Positions 35,353-44,689 of a DNA stretch of 64,000 nt are shown here, in pieces (positions within the stretch are counted from its first letter, which is position 1; each line of letters begins with the position of its first letter). The position numbers and the translations under genes are program-made. Below the pieces are notes generated by a model. The model did not search any database. It was not told where the DNA came from and worked only from the letters and a program-made list of their open reading frames with translations. The DNA is from Chitinophagaceae bacterium (lineage in GTDB: Bacteria > Bacteroidota > Bacteroidia > Chitinophagales > UBA10324), in assembly GCA_016704325.1 (NCBI GenBank), contig JADJAG010000007.1:124001-188000 (forward strand). The letters run 5' to 3'.

Positions 35353-35901
35353 TCAAGCACCCGTAACTAGAGGAGGCACATAAGATTTCTCAATATAACG
35401 TTCAAGCATGATTCGCATATGATGCATTTCATGGCCGGCAATAACAAAAAGAATAGATCGTACAGAAATTGGTTGGCCGTTGGCAATGCCCGAACTGTTA
35501 AGCATTTCTTTATTCATGTTACTGAATAGTTCGATGGTACTTTTGCGGACTGCATCGAATTCACGAAGGATGGATCTTAGTTTCCTGTTTCCTGCATTGC
35601 TGTTTGGTACCCATTCATTTTCTTCAAATCCTGGCAGCGGGGTGGTATCTTTCCTTGCAAAGCGTAAAGCGCGATAACAAAAAACTCTTTCCCCATCAAT
35701 CAGGTGAACGAGTATTTCTTTTATCGTCCATTTCCCTTCGGCATAACGGTAATTTAATTGCTTTCGACTCAGCCGGCTTACCATTCTGCGCAACGTTTTG
35801 TGATTTGCAACCAGTTCATCCAATGGATTGCCTGCTACTTTAGCGATATACTTTTCATAGTATTCGGGATAATCTGATTTTTCGGGTCTGTTGATTCTCA
35901 T
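35353..35901 (-). CDS. DinB-family (DUF664-like) putative metal-dependent protein
   Basis: A 182-residue cytosolic four-helix-bundle protein of the DinB/YfiT superfamily. It shows the typical TIKEILVHLIDGERVF segment with a first His (about 67) and a late GHEMHHMRIMLERY with the other His ligands (about 152-157); these three positions bind a divalent metal in characterised members. Family enzymes include bacillithiol S-transferases and other thiol transferases, but the reaction here is not predictable. The gene is enclosed by inverted ~165-180-bp repeats whose edges lie within a few bases of its start and stop. Confidence 0.85.
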   Translation of the reverse strand: MRINRPEKSDYPEYYEKYIAKVAGNPLDELVANHKTLRRMVSRLSRKQLNYRYAEGKWTIKEILVHLIDGERVFCYRALRFARKDTTPLPGFEENEWVPNSNAGNRKLRSILREFDAVRKSTIELFSNMNKEMLNSSGIANGQPISVRSILFVIAGHEMHHMRIMLERYIEKSYVPPLVTGA

Positions 35902-35904
35902 GGT

Positions 35905-36085
35905 TTTTAAGTCGGAAGTAGTTAGTAGTTAGTCGGAAGAAATTAGTCGGAAGTAGTTAGATGAGTAGTGAGTAACGAGTAGTGAGAATAGAATAGAAAG
36001 TGATCGGCTTCGCCGCAACAATTTAGCAATTTAACAATTTAGCCATTTAGCTATTTAACCATTCAGCCATTTAACCCTCCAACCC
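35905..36085. repeat. Right arm of an inverted repeat flanking the DinB gene
   Basis: GTCGGAAG/TAGTTAG heptamer-like units (35910-35955), a GAGTAGTGAGTAACGAG stretch, GTGATCGGCTTCGCCGC, then an octamer array of CAATTTAG/CCATTTAG type (36018-36075). It mirrors 35185-35347. Confidence 0.7.
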
Positions 36086-36093
36086 TCCCCAAA

Positions 36094-36657
36094 TCAACAC
36101 CTATCATAAGAAGCCTTCAACACCCGCATCACGCCATCAGTAAGCTCACTGAGATCATTCAGTATTAACCTATGCGTAATGCGGTCGCTTCCCAAATTTT
36201 TTGTCGGTTTAAATTCTTTGTTTTTAGTGAACTTGATGGCCACTTCGGGTACTCCGATTGCCATCCCGTCTTTTGTTGTTTTTATTATTGCAAATTGTTG
36301 GTTATGAATCAGTGACAGATAGGTTTTGTTTACCGCTATTTTATGCACGCCCCATTTTTTTAGTGATGCGGTGATTTTATCATAAATCGGCTTTTGGTAA
36401 TCTCTATTGCCACTAAAATGTAAGTGCATCAGCGTATCCACATCATAATCCGACATCCCTTCATACATCATTTTTGTGATGGTTGCTGCTATGCCACTGC
36501 CCAATTGGTGTTTTGTTTTTAGCCAGGTTAACTTCTCCTTGCGGTCCATTGGTCCTGACTTCTTCACAACTTCAAACCACTGCTCCAGTGTTTTTCCGGT
36601 ATTCTTTTGCAGGTTACGGACGATAGCTTCTTGCATTTCGGCAGGTGATTTGGGCAT
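36094..36657 (-). CDS. DUF4287/DUF5655-domain protein
   Basis: A 187-residue cytosolic protein of two small uncharacterised domains. The first ~80 residues match DUF4287 (helical; TGKTLEQWFEVVKKSG and KHQLGSGIAATI). The rest matches DUF5655 (about 95-187; YDKITASLKKWGVHKI, KTYLSLIHNQQFAIIK, SDRITHRLIL). In many bacteria these domains are found together or as neighbours, and their function is unknown. Start at the ATG 36657, stop just inside the neighbouring repeat arm. No operon partner. Confidence 0.8.
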   Translation of the reverse strand: MPKSPAEMQEAIVRNLQKNTGKTLEQWFEVVKKSGPMDRKEKLTWLKTKHQLGSGIAATITKMMYEGMSDYDVDTLMHLHFSGNRDYQKPIYDKITASLKKWGVHKIAVNKTYLSLIHNQQFAIIKTTKDGMAIGVPEVAIKFTKNKEFKPTKNLGSDRITHRLILNDLSELTDGVMRVLKASYDRC

Positions 36658-36788
36658 TTGTAAAAGTTGGATCCTGTGATCAATATTTTTTTGGGGAGTT
36701 GAAATTAAAAGTTAATTCCAATAACACCAATGTATTTCAAAAAAATAAATGGAATTAGCTGCAACAGCTAACCAAAACAAGGGAATAG

Positions 36789-36796
36789 TACATTTG
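36789..36796 (+). promoter_or_regulatory. Putative Bacteroidota -7 box (TACATTTG)
   Basis: An exact TAnnTTTG match 19 bases before the ATG at 36816. No clear -33 element. Confidence 0.4.
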
Positions 36797-36815
36797 AAGT
36801 GAAAATAACAAGGAC

Positions 36816-37952
36816 ATGGATCGATTGTTAATGGTGCTCTTTATTTGTTTTCCTACGCTATTGTTAGGGCAGGAAACGTTAGGTTTTTACAAAAGGTTTG
36901 AGGGTATTATTGGTAAAAAATCAGCCGTAACTGCAGATCTTTTTTTTACAGATTCCATCGTTTCCGGGCATTATTACTATCAGTCTGTAGGTAAGCAAAT
37001 ATTGATTGGTGGTACGTTTAACGATGGTAAGCTGAAGTTGCAGGAATATACAGATACCATGATTACCGGTTATTTTGACGGAACAATTTCTGATGATTTT
37101 GGACAGGCAAAGGGCACCTGGAGCAACCCTGCCCGTTCCAAATCATTTCCATTTGAGTTTCATTCTTTTCTTCCCTACGGAAGTGTTGCTTTGAATTCTT
37201 TGCAAAAGCAATTTAATTATGAATTTATGAAGAACAGTGCCGGTGAGTCAATCGGATGCGTTGCAGAATACATCTATTGTTACCTCGTAGACTACCAGGA
37301 TAAATCTGTTGAAAAAAGTATTAATGAGTCGCTGCTGAATACACAACTGCTGGGAAATGAAACACCGGATCAACTGAAATCCAAAGCAGCAAATGCAATG
37401 AAAGATGAATTCGATAATTACATTGATTCTTACCGCGAGACATTCCAAGATGCTGTTACAGCGGAAAGTAAACTATTGATGGATGAATCTCCATACAGTT
37501 TCAACTGGGATTACCAGGAAAAATACAAAGTGATTTACAATGAGCATCATCTGCTATGTGTCGAAGAATTTGGCTATTTCTACAGTGGTGGTGCACATGG
37601 TAATTATGGATTTAGTTACAGGGTTTACAATTTGATGACCGGTGAGCAGCTGCAATTGGAAGATATTTTTTCCGCCGGCAAATTAGATGAGCTGACTGCT
37701 ATAGCGGAAAAGCAATTACGGGCCGACAGGGGTATACCGGATGCTAATGCGCTATCAGTAAGTGGATTGTTTATTGACAAGTTGGAATTAAAGGAGGATT
37801 TCTTCGTTGATCGAAATGGCATTGGGTTCACTTATAACCCTTATGAAATTGCTTCTTATGCCGATGGCCCGGTTACCATTTATTTGAAATGGGAACAAGT
37901 AAAATCATTAATCAAGCCTGTCGGGCCTGTTTCCTGGGTATTGATCAGGTAA
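36816..37952 (+). CDS. Secreted DUF4163/DUF3298-domain protein
   Basis: A 378-residue exported protein (signal peptide LLMVLFICFPTLLLG-Q, cleavage near residue 19). The central and C-terminal parts match the DUF4163-DUF3298 pair found in the extracytoplasmic part of the anti-sigma factor RsiV and many stand-alone periplasmic proteins. Signature phrases are YFYSGGAHGNYGF (about 249-261), the YNLMTGEQLQLEDIF segment and GIGFTYNPYEIASYADGP. In RsiV this domain binds lysozyme; no such role can be assumed here. It may bind a ligand in the periplasm. Single-gene unit. Confidence 0.8.
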   Translation: MDRLLMVLFICFPTLLLGQETLGFYKRFEGIIGKKSAVTADLFFTDSIVSGHYYYQSVGKQILIGGTFNDGKLKLQEYTDTMITGYFDGTISDDFGQAKGTWSNPARSKSFPFEFHSFLPYGSVALNSLQKQFNYEFMKNSAGESIGCVAEYIYCYLVDYQDKSVEKSINESLLNTQLLGNETPDQLKSKAANAMKDEFDNYIDSYRETFQDAVTAESKLLMDESPYSFNWDYQEKYKVIYNEHHLLCVEEFGYFYSGGAHGNYGFSYRVYNLMTGEQLQLEDIFSAGKLDELTAIAEKQLRADRGIPDANALSVSGLFIDKLELKEDFFVDRNGIGFTYNPYEIASYADGPVTIYLKWEQVKSLIKPVGPVSWVLIR

Positions 37953-38346
37953 GTTTTTAGAAGCATCATTTTTTCTATGGATTTTTTAAAAGCAATAAAT
38001 TCATTGAAGTCATTTAATTTAGTTACGGTAGCATGTCAGGTAAGAGACAACATCCTCCATAAAGAAACAACTTATCATTAATTTGAATATGCCTGATCTT
38101 CCGCGTCTGATGGCATCCTCTAAGATTTGACCGGTTAATAAAATACGTTGTTGCACTATCTATTTGGATATTGAAGAATATAGGCCGGCTAATTTGTATA
38201 ACATACATGAATTAAGAATTATGGATATGTTTATATTGCTATTACATTTAGTATTAAGTGTGAGGCCATTTAAAAGATTAGTATCTGATGTTAATTACCG
38301 ATATTTACTTATCTGCTTGAAGCAGGTTTAATTAATTCATTATAAA
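37953..38346. other. Intergenic region, nothing recognised
   Basis: About 390 AT-rich bases between two co-directional genes. No RNA gene, repeat or convincing promoter is seen. Confidence 0.35.
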
Positions 38347-40392
38347 ATGGGATATATGAATAAACCAGCGATAATAACTGCCTTCCTCATTGCATTGCTC
38401 GAAACTGCGTTTGGTCAGTACAGTGTTGATTGGGGAAAGTATATGAATGATGCTGTTCCCAATGCTGACTTTTCAGCAGCTGAACAAAGTGAGTATTTGA
38501 TTGTAGATGTGAAAAAGGCATCAGCGAATCTGGAGTATGTTTATGTAACAGGCAGAACACATTCCCGGAGTGACCAGGAAATTTCCTGTGCAAATAATGA
38601 ATTTTATTATGGCGCGGAAGATGATTTCCTGGCTAAGTATGATAAGTGTGGCAACCTGCAATGGTTTCGTTACCTGGGCACTGATAACAACAATGAAAAA
38701 GATGAATGCGGTGATTTTGCAGTTTGCATGGCCATTGATAAGGATCCTGTCACAGATTCAACATATATTTATATAGGAGGGTATAGTTTCACTGATTATG
38801 AACCCAATGGATGTTCAACCTGTCTGCCATGTGACCCTGCCAACAGTGCAAAAGCCTTTGCATGTATAGGGGACACTTGTGTTTTTCAGAAAAACAAGAA
38901 GAATGAAATAGATGCTTTTATAGCAAAGTATGATGAAAATGGCAACCTGCTTAAATGGACCTATTTTGGCGGTGTAGGAGATGATTATATTATCGGTATG
39001 AGTATTTTTCATCATGATGTTTTTATTACCGGCACTACCTCAAGTCCTCCTGATTTTATTCCGGCATCCACTCCAATGTTTGATAGCACATTATCCTCAT
39101 TATTGGATGCTTATGTAGCACAATTAGATGGTAACTTATGTAGCGTAAAGTTTTTCTCCTATATGGGAGGACCATTATATGAACGGTCTCATGCAATCAG
39201 ATGCTTCAAAACACCGGGTAACCCATCTCAAATACAATTTTACATTTCAGGCGCCACTGAAGGTGATATGGCCGACTCAACTTATCATCCATTGAATAGT
39301 TATAATGGCGGAGGCAATGATTCATTCCTTGCACTCTGGAAATTGAATAAGCAAACGAATGTTTTTTCACCTCAATGGTTGCAGTATATCGGCGGAAAAG
39401 GCGATGACCGTGACCGGGAAATGATCATTGATAAATCGAATAATGCAATCATCACCGGATTTACACAGAGCAATGATTTTTTTGATGCTACCAATTGGAG
39501 CTATCCCAAATCAAATTTTTATGACACCTCTTTTAACGGTGTAAAAGATGCTTTTGTCGCGAAGTATGATGTTGCCGGAAATGCCCTTTGGGGCACTTAT
39601 TTTGGTGGCAGCAAAAGTGATGCATCACGGGGACTGGCCAGTTACTCGATAAAATCAGGCACAACAACCAATTTTGTTGCCTTTTCAGGAGGAACGCAAA
39701 GCGTGGATATGCCTGTTCAAGCGCTTCATCCACCTTTTCAAACCGCTTTGAATGGAGGCAGCAGTGCTACAAATCGGGACGCATTTATTGCGATTTTAAC
39801 AGATCCAAAGTCTTCCTCCGAAGTGCAGCAACTGGAATTTGCTTCCTATTTCGGCGGCGCACAGAATGAGTGGGATGATGCTACCGTGGATTATGGGCCG
39901 GATATTGAAATGGGTGGCAATAAGGAAATCTATCTTACTTTCTATACAAGAAGCATTGATATTGAAGATTGCATTGGCAGTGTGGACTATCATTTTAATA
40001 GTAATACTGGAAGTGATCAGGATGGATTCCTGGCTAAAATTCTAAATAACACCGTTTCAAAACGCTTTGATTGTTTGGATTTTGACTGGGGCAATGAAGG
40101 TCCTGAAAAGAGTGAAGTTTCAGAGTCATCTGTTTCATCAATGCAATTGTATCCGAATCCTTCGGATGGAAATTTTATGTTGCAGCTGGAATTACAAAGT
40201 GCAATTAGTGAAAATGCAACTATTGAAGTGCTGAATCTACTGGGTCAAATAGTTCATAAGAAGGAGATTCCGGTTATTGAGGGTAAGCTGACTACCCAAA
40301 TTTTGATTAATCAGCTATTAACAAAGGGAGTGTATGTGCTAAGGGTGACCATGAGCAATAATTCCTATGTAGAAGAGTTGATTTGTCAATAG
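38347..40392 (+). CDS. T9SS-exported SBBP-repeat protein
   Basis: A 681-residue surface or secreted protein. Signal peptide (IITAFLIALLETAFG-Q), then beta-propeller-like SBBP repeats, each of the form DAFxAKYDxxGNLxWxxYxGG: DDFLAKYDKCGNLQWFRYLG (about 96), DAFIAKYDENGNLLKWTYFG (about 191) and DAFVAKYDVAGNALWGTYFG (about 401). The last ~80 residues are a type IX secretion sorting domain (LYPNPSDGNFML to KGVYVLRVTMSNN), which directs export across the outer membrane and anchoring. A first ATG at 38347 precedes a second (38356); either gives the same leader. Function unknown, possibly adhesion or polymer binding. Confidence 0.85.
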   Translation: MGYMNKPAIITAFLIALLETAFGQYSVDWGKYMNDAVPNADFSAAEQSEYLIVDVKKASANLEYVYVTGRTHSRSDQEISCANNEFYYGAEDDFLAKYDKCGNLQWFRYLGTDNNNEKDECGDFAVCMAIDKDPVTDSTYIYIGGYSFTDYEPNGCSTCLPCDPANSAKAFACIGDTCVFQKNKKNEIDAFIAKYDENGNLLKWTYFGGVGDDYIIGMSIFHHDVFITGTTSSPPDFIPASTPMFDSTLSSLLDAYVAQLDGNLCSVKFFSYMGGPLYERSHAIRCFKTPGNPSQIQFYISGATEGDMADSTYHPLNSYNGGGNDSFLALWKLNKQTNVFSPQWLQYIGGKGDDRDREMIIDKSNNAIITGFTQSNDFFDATNWSYPKSNFYDTSFNGVKDAFVAKYDVAGNALWGTYFGGSKSDASRGLASYSIKSGTTTNFVAFSGGTQSVDMPVQALHPPFQTALNGGSSATNRDAFIAILTDPKSSSEVQQLEFASYFGGAQNEWDDATVDYGPDIEMGGNKEIYLTFYTRSIDIEDCIGSVDYHFNSNTGSDQDGFLAKILNNTVSKRFDCLDFDWGNEGPEKSEVSESSVSSMQLYPNPSDGNFMLQLELQSAISENATIEVLNLLGQIVHKKEIPVIEGKLTTQILINQLLTKGVYVLRVTMSNNSYVEELICQ

Positions 40393-40579
40393 CAAATTAG
40401 ACGTCTCCATGTTTCCTGTTGATCCAGGCAACAGGTAAATAAATCAATGTTGATTTCACTAATGTGTAGTGTAATTGATAAACCGGTATTCCATATACTA
40501 TTTGATGCAAAGTGTCAAGTTAACTGAAGTAGCTGTCCAATCTCAAAAAATACGTATCATACAATTCTCTGCTATTTCT

Positions 40580-42676
40580 TTAGCTTTCCAATAGTATCCT
40601 GATCTCTTCCGCCAAACTTTCTACTCCTGGAAGCATTGCCTTCTCAAGAGCCATATTCATAGCAACAGCAGGCAGTGGTTTTGCACCAATAGTTTTTACC
40701 GGCGCATCAAGATATCGGAAGCAGGCATAGGCAATTCTTCCTGATAAGGCCTGAGCGAAAGTGTTTTCAACCTGTTCTTCATTCAACACAATACATTTGC
40801 CATGTCGGCGAACGGTTTCAAATACTTTTGCATCATCGCATGGATTCAAGGTACGCAAGTCAATAATTTCTACGGAACCCGGAAACTGCTTCGATGCATT
40901 CTTCGCCCAATACACACCCATGCCATAGGTTATGATGCAAAGCGTATTACCCTGGTCTACTTGTTCCGCAGATGCCTCCTGCACTACATTTGCTTTCCCT
41001 AGCGGAATGATATAGTCTTCATCAGGCTCAATGGTTTTTGCATCTTCCGTACCCGGATTTTTACTCCAGTAAAGTCCTTTGTGCTCGTAAACGATGACAG
41101 GATTAGGATCATAGTAGGCAGCCTTTAATAATCCTTTCAGATCAGCAGCATTGGAAGGGTATACCACTTTAATGCCGCGCTGCGACAGCACGATCGACTC
41201 ATGGCTGCCACTGTGGTAAGGCCCGCCGCCCCCATAGGCACCTATAGGAATCCTGATTACAGTACTTACCGGGAATTTACCCATTGTGAGGTAGCAGGAC
41301 TTGGAAATTTCTGTGATGAGTTGATTGATAGCCGGAAACTGGTAATCACAAAATTGTATTTCTACCATTGGGCGTACGCCTACGGCACTTAGTCCTGCTG
41401 TGGATCCAACGATATATGCTTCCTGTATCGCAGTATTGAAAACGCGGTCATCGCCATACTTATCAGCCAGCGTAGCGGCTTCGCGAAACACGCCCCCTAA
41501 TCTCCTTCCCACATCTTGTCCAAAGAAGATCGCTTCCGGATGCTTGCGCAAAATTTCATCTACTGCATGTAAAGCAGCATCAACCATCACTACTTTTTGT
41601 CCGCCTGCCGGGGAGCGGTTACCTTTCTCCTCCGTTACAGGAGTAGGAGCATACTCATGTTCCATGATGGTGGCAGGATCAGGTTCCGGCGCATCAACAG
41701 CACGTTGAAAATCGCGGGCAACCTTTTCTTCCGCGCGTTTTTCTATTTCATCGAGTATTTCATCAACAATACCATTGTCGAGCAGGTATTGCTTCAGTTT
41801 TGGAAATGGATCATCTATAGCGTGAAGTGCCAGGTTTTCTGCGCCGCGGTACATCTCTTTGCGAACGCCAGAAGTATGGTGATTCAGCAATGGAACTTTA
41901 GCATGAATTAGGATGGGTTTACGTTCTTCGCGAACAAATTGTATTGCATCTCTTACACATTCATAGGAAGCATGAAAGTCACTTCCGTCAACCTGCACCC
42001 GGTTCATGCCTTTAAAACCTGAAGCATATTCATAGGCATTCATGGTGCGCATTTCATCGGAAGACACAGAGATACTCCAGTCATTGTCTTGTATCAAATA
42101 AATGATCGGTAGCTGTTTCAACACTGCAAATTGCCAGGCCTCTGCAACTTCTCCTTCTGTAACACTGCCATCACCCATAGAGCAAACTACAACAGGTGGC
42201 TCTGGCGAATTCAGCATACTTTTTTTCTCAAGGTATTGAACACCTTGTGCCAATCCTGTTGTAGGAATAGCTTGCATGCCGGTTGCGCTGGAATGGTGCA
42301 GTATCATTGCTTTATCTCCGCCTTTATAGGAAGGATGAGAATAATATTCACGCCCACCGGAAAAAGGATCATCCCGTTTGGCAATAAGCTGCAGCATCAA
42401 CTCATAAGGCTCAAAGCCCAGGCCGAGCAGTATACTTTCATCACGGTAGTAAACAGCTAAATAGTCGTGTGGCTGAAGTTGCAACCCGACTGCCAGCTGA
42501 ATGGCTTCATGGCCACGGGAGGTAGAATGGACATATTTACAGATCTGCCTGTTTTCATCGTATGTCTGTGCCATATACTTCACATAACACATCTTCTTAA
42601 AGGCACGCAGGTATAGTGGATGATTCAAGGGTTTTGTTTTATCGGGCGCAAAAATAAGAAGGTAAGTGGATTGCAC
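40580..42676 (-). CDS. Fused alpha-beta E1 component of a 2-oxoacid dehydrogenase
   Basis: A single-chain E1 (about 698 residues) of a branched-chain 2-oxoacid or related dehydrogenase complex. The alpha half holds RGHEAIQLAVG, YYRDESILLGLG and the TPP motif from MGDGSVTEGEVAEAW to QDNDW. The beta half starts near VVMVDAALHAVDEIL and contains GQDVGRRLGGVF, EAYIVGSTAGLSAVG and the late LNPCDDAKVFETVRRHGK. Homologues begin just before NHPLYLRAFKKM, so I place the start at the GTG 42676; the frame stays open to 42754, and an ATG at 42592 is a shorter option. E2 and E3 genes are not in the window. Substrate preference cannot be settled. Confidence 0.85.
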   Translation of the reverse strand: MQSTYLLIFAPDKTKPLNHPLYLRAFKKMCYVKYMAQTYDENRQICKYVHSTSRGHEAIQLAVGLQLQPHDYLAVYYRDESILLGLGFEPYELMLQLIAKRDDPFSGGREYYSHPSYKGGDKAMILHHSSATGMQAIPTTGLAQGVQYLEKKSMLNSPEPPVVVCSMGDGSVTEGEVAEAWQFAVLKQLPIIYLIQDNDWSISVSSDEMRTMNAYEYASGFKGMNRVQVDGSDFHASYECVRDAIQFVREERKPILIHAKVPLLNHHTSGVRKEMYRGAENLALHAIDDPFPKLKQYLLDNGIVDEILDEIEKRAEEKVARDFQRAVDAPEPDPATIMEHEYAPTPVTEEKGNRSPAGGQKVVMVDAALHAVDEILRKHPEAIFFGQDVGRRLGGVFREAATLADKYGDDRVFNTAIQEAYIVGSTAGLSAVGVRPMVEIQFCDYQFPAINQLITEISKSCYLTMGKFPVSTVIRIPIGAYGGGGPYHSGSHESIVLSQRGIKVVYPSNAADLKGLLKAAYYDPNPVIVYEHKGLYWSKNPGTEDAKTIEPDEDYIIPLGKANVVQEASAEQVDQGNTLCIITYGMGVYWAKNASKQFPGSVEIIDLRTLNPCDDAKVFETVRRHGKCIVLNEEQVENTFAQALSGRIAYACFRYLDAPVKTIGAKPLPAVAMNMALEKAMLPGVESLAEEIRILLES

Positions 42677-42772
42677 AAGAAACAACCGGTAGTTAGTGTG
42701 GAAAGGAGAGTGGGAAGCAGGAGCCAGGAACCTGGATTCAGGATGGGGAATCAAGAGCCGGGAATTTAGATT

Positions 42773-42880
42773 TAAGACGTTAGACTAAAGACGTTAGACT
42801 AAAGACGTAGGACATAAGACGTAGGACGTAGGACATAAGACATAAGACGTAGGACATAAGACATAAGATTTAAGAATAGC
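42773..42880. repeat. Heptamer array (xxxxGAC units)
   Basis: About fourteen consecutive 7-bp units: GTTAGAC, TAAAGAC, GTAGGAC and ATAAGAC in mixed order, all sharing the ending GAC in phase, until TTTAAGAA. It lies upstream of both the E1 gene and rluE. Two ACTTCCG-like units follow at about 42888-42905. Confidence 0.75.
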
Positions 42881-42926
42881 GACTTCCGACTAGTGACTTC
42901 CGACTTATTGTTACCTTTAAGCACAC

Positions 42927-43517
42927 ATGCAATATCTCTACTACAAAATTTATAAGCCCTATGGCATGCTTTCGCAGTTTACTCCGGAGGGTGACCATGA
43001 TACATTAGGTTCCTTATTTGAATTTCAAAAGGATGTTTATCCTGTAGGCCGGCTTGACCATGATAGTGAAGGTTTATTGTTACTCACAAATGATAAAACA
43101 ATAAACACACGATTATTGAATCCTGATAAGAAACATATAAGAATCTATTGGGTGCAGGTGGAAGGTTTGCCGGGAGATGCGGCGCTCAATCAAATGCGTA
43201 AAGGAGTAACGATTAACCTGAAGGGGACTTTGCATCAAACGCAGGCTGCTGGTGTAAGGGGAATGTCGGCACCACGGATTCCGGAGCGCATTCCACCGGT
43301 TAACCATACAAAACATCCGGAGACATCATGGCTTGAGTTAGAACTTACAGAAGGAAAGAACCGGCAGATCAGGAAGATGACTGCAAAGGTTGGGCATCCT
43401 ACCTTGCGACTTATACGTTATGGAATTGAACGGCTTAATATAGATAAGATGATGCCCGGTGATATTGTGGAGGTGCCTAAGAGTGAATTTTATCAGGGAC
43501 TGCACCTCAAGCCCTGA
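42927..43517 (+). CDS. rluE: 23S rRNA pseudouridine synthase, RluE-like (RsuA family)
   Basis: Converts a specific uridine (position 2457 in E. coli 23S rRNA) to pseudouridine. The 196-residue protein has the RsuA/RluE catalytic motif GRLDHDSEGLLLLTND (41-56, D44 catalytic), the substrate-binding KLTEGKNRQIRKM-type LTEGKNRQIRKMTAKVGHPT (about 139-158) and the final LRLIRYGI. It has no S4 domain, which favours RluE over RsuA/RluB. A TACCTTTA box lies only 8 bases before the ATG, so the transcript may be nearly leaderless if that box is used. Gene name assigned by motif and domain content. Confidence 0.85.
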   Translation: MQYLYYKIYKPYGMLSQFTPEGDHDTLGSLFEFQKDVYPVGRLDHDSEGLLLLTNDKTINTRLLNPDKKHIRIYWVQVEGLPGDAALNQMRKGVTINLKGTLHQTQAAGVRGMSAPRIPERIPPVNHTKHPETSWLELELTEGKNRQIRKMTAKVGHPTLRLIRYGIERLNIDKMMPGDIVEVPKSEFYQGLHLKP

Positions 43518-43598
43518 AATGCTGATAGCCATTCCACTGAGTTTTTAATTCAAAAAAATATCAGGATACTTTATATGCATCCGGTATCTCCTGATCAA

Positions 43599-44210
43599 CT
43601 ATTTCACATCAAACTCCAATACGCTTTCATCTTCTACAAAGCATTCGATATGATCATTAAAGGTCACAGGACCAACACCTACAGGCGTTCCGGTAAATAT
43701 CAAATCTCCTTTCAGAAGGGTAAAGAATTTTGAAGCATAGCTGATAATTTTTTCAAACGGAAATATCATATCCCCGGTGTTTCCTTTTTGTGTAAGCACT
43801 TTGTTCTTATACATGCAGAAGTTGAGGTTCTTGAGGTCATCGAATTGCGATTTTGGAAGAAAATCACCTACACAAGCGGAGCCATCAAATCCCTTGGCTA
43901 TCTCCCAGGGCCAGCCTTTCTTCTTTAGTTCCTGCTGAAGGTCACGTGCAGTAAAATCAATACCGGTGGTAACGGCATCAAAGTAGTTATTGGCGAATGC
44001 TTCACTGATGTTCTTTCCATTCTTGCAGATGCGCAATACGATTTCCGTTTCATAGTGCATGTCTTTCGAAAAATCCGGCAGAAAAAATGGTTGCTTCTTG
44101 CGTTTGAAAGCTGTATCAGGCTTAATAAAAATGACCGGCGCATCCGGAATTTCATTCTTCAATTCTTTGGCATGTTCTGCATAGTTGCGGGCAACACAAA
44201 TGATTTTCAT
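43599..44210 (-). CDS. Fumarylacetoacetate-hydrolase-family protein
   Basis: A 204-residue protein from the ATG at 44210 (KIICVARNYAEH start; the open frame extends upstream to 44270 without homologous sequence). The single FAA domain contains the metal-binding HYETEIVLRI, GIDFTARDLQ, KGFDGSACVG and the terminal GDLIFTGTPVGVGPV. Members hydrolyse or decarboxylate acylpyruvates and related 2,4-diketo acids, for example YcgM-like acylpyruvases. The short single-domain form suggests acylpyruvase-type activity, but the substrate is not predictable. It lies 99 bases downstream of the DUF4406 gene on the same strand and may be co-transcribed. Confidence 0.87.
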   Translation of the reverse strand: MKIICVARNYAEHAKELKNEIPDAPVIFIKPDTAFKRKKQPFFLPDFSKDMHYETEIVLRICKNGKNISEAFANNYFDAVTTGIDFTARDLQQELKKKGWPWEIAKGFDGSACVGDFLPKSQFDDLKNLNFCMYKNKVLTQKGNTGDMIFPFEKIISYASKFFTLLKGDLIFTGTPVGVGPVTFNDHIECFVEDESVLEFDVK

Positions 44211-44309
44211 AGAACTATTTGAGCGGTCAATTATTGTGATTAGTCTTAGCGTACATTTCTTTGTTGCCAATAAAAGAAAAACTTTTTTCGGACAGAGGCG
44301 CCAGGGATC

Positions 44310-44636
44310 TTAAGAAGCAGGTATTTCGCTCAGTAAACGATATACGGGTTTACCCAATGAAACCATGAGGTCATGCTCCCTGTTAGCTCCAGGTGAAGGT
44401 GCAAGCAGCAAGAGGGCATCACAGCTTTCCACCATAGCCATAGAAATATCCATAATCAGTTTGTATTCATCATCCACTTCTGATTTTTCCAATACCGGGA
44501 GCGCTGCATTAACACCGATAATCGGGATGTGGCCCATTTCATAAATGGCGGCAGCTGCTTCATTCATTGCATCTAAATTTTGTTGCCGCTCTTTACCGGT
44601 TGGCGCGGAATAGGGTCCTGCTATTGCTATTTTCAT
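44310..44636 (-). CDS. DUF4406-domain protein (nucleoside deoxyribosyltransferase-like)
   Basis: A 108-residue cytosolic protein with a single DUF4406 domain. The N-terminal MKIAIAGPYSAP, the central AAIYEMGHIPIIG and DALLLLAPSPGANREHDL are the family's conserved parts and resemble the fold of nucleoside 2-deoxyribosyltransferases (the SPGA..E motif). Whether it has such activity is not known; members often occur in phages and host genomes. Full-length for the family. Confidence 0.8.
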   Translation of the reverse strand: MKIAIAGPYSAPTGKERQQNLDAMNEAAAAIYEMGHIPIIGVNAALPVLEKSEVDDEYKLIMDISMAMVESCDALLLLAPSPGANREHDLMVSLGKPVYRLLSEIPAS

Positions 44637-44689
44637 TTTGGTGGGTTGGGGTTGGAGTTGTTATTATTGTTAGTAAGATTTTATATGAA

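Noticed and set aside
36094..36657. Mobile-element cargo linked to the DinB inverted repeats
   Set aside because: The gene lies outside the right arm and has an ordinary DUF4287/DUF5655 make-up. There is no sign that it belongs to the enclosed unit.
42773..42880. CRISPR or iteron-type origin
   Set aside because: Units are 7 bp and contiguous, without spacers. There is no replication initiator gene or DnaA-box cluster nearby.
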